Shown one piece after another: positions 63,200 through 64,000 of a stretch of 64,000 nucleotides of DNA. The translations under genes and the position numbers were made by a program. Numbering within the stretch: position 1 is the stretch's first letter; each line of letters starts with the position of its first letter. Location of the stretch: contig NZ_JAKLTS010000014.1 of assembly GCF_022012445.1 (NCBI RefSeq), positions 51,301 through 115,300 of the forward strand, in the 5' to 3' direction. The stretch comes from Massilia sp. TS11. Its GTDB lineage: Bacteria; Pseudomonadota; Gammaproteobacteria; Burkholderiales; Burkholderiaceae_D. The notes under the pieces are model-generated. The model saw nothing but the letters and a program-made list of their open reading frames with translations, ran no database searches and had not been told where the DNA came from.

Positions 63200-63940
63200 A
63201 TGCGCCATACCCTGCTGAGTACCCTGATCCTGGGCGCCCTGTGCGCCCTGCCCGCCCTGGCCGACGAGCATGCCCCGCACTGGAGCTATGCCGACGCGGC
63301 CAAATGGGGCGAGCTGTCGAAAGACTTCGCCACCTGCAAAATCGGCGGCGCCCAGTCGCCGATCAATATCGAGACAGCCAAGGCCACGCGCGCCAAGCTC
63401 GACCCGATCGATTTCCAGTACACGCCGACGGCGGCCGAGGTGGTCAACAACGGCCATACGATTCAGGTGAATCTGGCCAAGGGCAGCGCCATCCAGATCG
63501 GCGGCGCCCGCTACGAACTGCTGCAGTTCCATTTCCACACGCCGAGTGAGGAAGAGCTCGACGGCAAGCGCCTGCCGATGGTGGCCCACCTCGTGCACAA
63601 GAATGCCGAGGGCAAGCTGGCGGTGGTCGGCGTGCTGTTCAAGGAAGGCAAGGAAAACGCCGCCCTCGCCCCCGTGTTTGCGGCCATGCCGGCCCACGAA
63701 GGCGGCAGCGCCAAGCTGGCCAGCTTTGCCCCGCTGGCTCTGATTCCGGCCCAGCGCGGCTACTATGCGTTCAGCGGTTCGCTGACCACGCCGCCCTGTT
63801 CCGAGGGCGTACGCTGGCAGGTGATGCAGGCCGCGGCCGAAGTCTCGCCGGCCCAGGTGGCCGCCTTCCGCAAGCTGTACGCGATGAACGCGCGCCCCGT
63901 GCAGCCGCTCAATGGCCGCGTGGTGCAGGCCAGCGAATAA
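63200..63940 (+). CDS. Periplasmic alpha-class carbonic anhydrase
   Basis: The 246-residue protein has a signal peptide (LLSTLILGALCALPALA) and an alpha-carbonic-anhydrase domain. Zinc ligands are His111 and His113 in LQFHFHTPSEEE and His130 in MVAHLVH; other family marks are AQSPINIET and GSLTTPPCSEGVRW, the latter holding the conserved Thr region. Cys46 and the Cys of PPCSEG probably form the usual disulfide. It would speed CO2/bicarbonate exchange in the periplasm. AAGGAGA precedes ATG 63200. A rho-independent terminator follows at 63962. Confidence 0.93.
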   Translation: MRHTLLSTLILGALCALPALADEHAPHWSYADAAKWGELSKDFATCKIGGAQSPINIETAKATRAKLDPIDFQYTPTAAEVVNNGHTIQVNLAKGSAIQIGGARYELLQFHFHTPSEEELDGKRLPMVAHLVHKNAEGKLAVVGVLFKEGKENAALAPVFAAMPAHEGGSAKLASFAPLALIPAQRGYYAFSGSLTTPPCSEGVRWQVMQAAAEVSPAQVAAFRKLYAMNARPVQPLNGRVVQASE

Positions 63941-63961
63941 AGTTTCAGCTTCCACCTTGAC

Positions 63962-63988
63962 GGCGGGCCCATGCCCGCCATTTTTTTT
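63962..63988 (+). terminator. Rho-independent terminator after the carbonic anhydrase gene
   Basis: GGCGGGC (63962-63968) pairs with GCCCGCC (63973-63979) around a 4-base loop, followed by A and eight T (63981-63988). It is 21 bases past the stop codon. Confidence 0.88.
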
Positions 63989-64000
63989 GCCACCAAAAGA

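Overview
The window is about 64 kb of gene-dense, GC-rich chromosome. Gene content and order fit a betaproteobacterium of the Oxalobacteraceae (Massilia/Telluria-like); this placement is inferred from gene families, not from a marker gene. No phage, insertion sequence, CRISPR array or replication origin was seen. Most neighbouring genes on one strand overlap by a few bases, so most of the window reads as short operons.

Layout. 1-1565: darP (3' part), mog and a carboxylesterase in one tight + strand operon. 1573-3696: a two-PDZ serine protease and a carboxymuconolactone-decarboxylase-family protein (-). 3810-8608: a class III aminotransferase (+) facing a three-gene - strand operon of a KamA-type radical SAM enzyme, an MFS transporter and an FAH-family enzyme. 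8776-12858: Cache, HDOD, transglutaminase-like/TPR lipoprotein, HAF-repeat and DUF3297 genes (+). 13114-13851: a probable TumE/TumA-type toxin-antitoxin module with a palindrome touching its start codon. 13868-17005: deoxyinosine-type glycosylase, Mpo1-like membrane protein, glycine-zipper lipoprotein, EamA exporter and GNAT acetyltransferase. 17012-24376: a complete histidine-degradation operon hutU-H-G-F-D-I (-) with a promoter holding a palindromic HutC-type operator and a terminator at its far end. 24500-27291: an M16 peptidase pair.

27305-37814: a beta-glucan/cellobiose locus. A TonB-dependent receptor, GH1 beta-glucosidase, glucokinase, MFS transporter and secreted GH9 glucanase form a - strand operon. 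A flavin-dependent halogenase homologue diverges from it, followed by a LacI-type regulator. GAAAACGTTTTC-type palindromes lie between the divergent transcripts and upstream of the regulator, so the whole set probably forms one regulon. 37821-42076: amidohydrolase, then ada with a 2OG-Fe(II) oxygenase, and hutC, which is unlinked from the hut operon (about 17 kb away). 42155-46776: a 1402-residue hybrid histidine kinase with an NMT1-like periplasmic domain, plus a single-domain response regulator. 46955-50896: trxA, rho, rpmE2 (type B L31) and a membrane glycosyltransferase, with clear terminators.

50900-53340: a small membrane protein and a chemotaxis receptor. 53556-53640: tRNA-Leu(CAA), followed by two unrecognised genes and an NTF2-like secreted protein. 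55241-59378: a shortened KdpD-like kinase, KdpE and the potassium transporter Kup in one operon. 59480-59934: two short secreted cysteine-rich proteins. 59939-63988: TPR/glycosyltransferase-like protein, a two-domain PPK2 polyphosphate kinase, a periplasmic alpha-carbonic anhydrase and a terminator. No gap between genes exceeds 300 bases.
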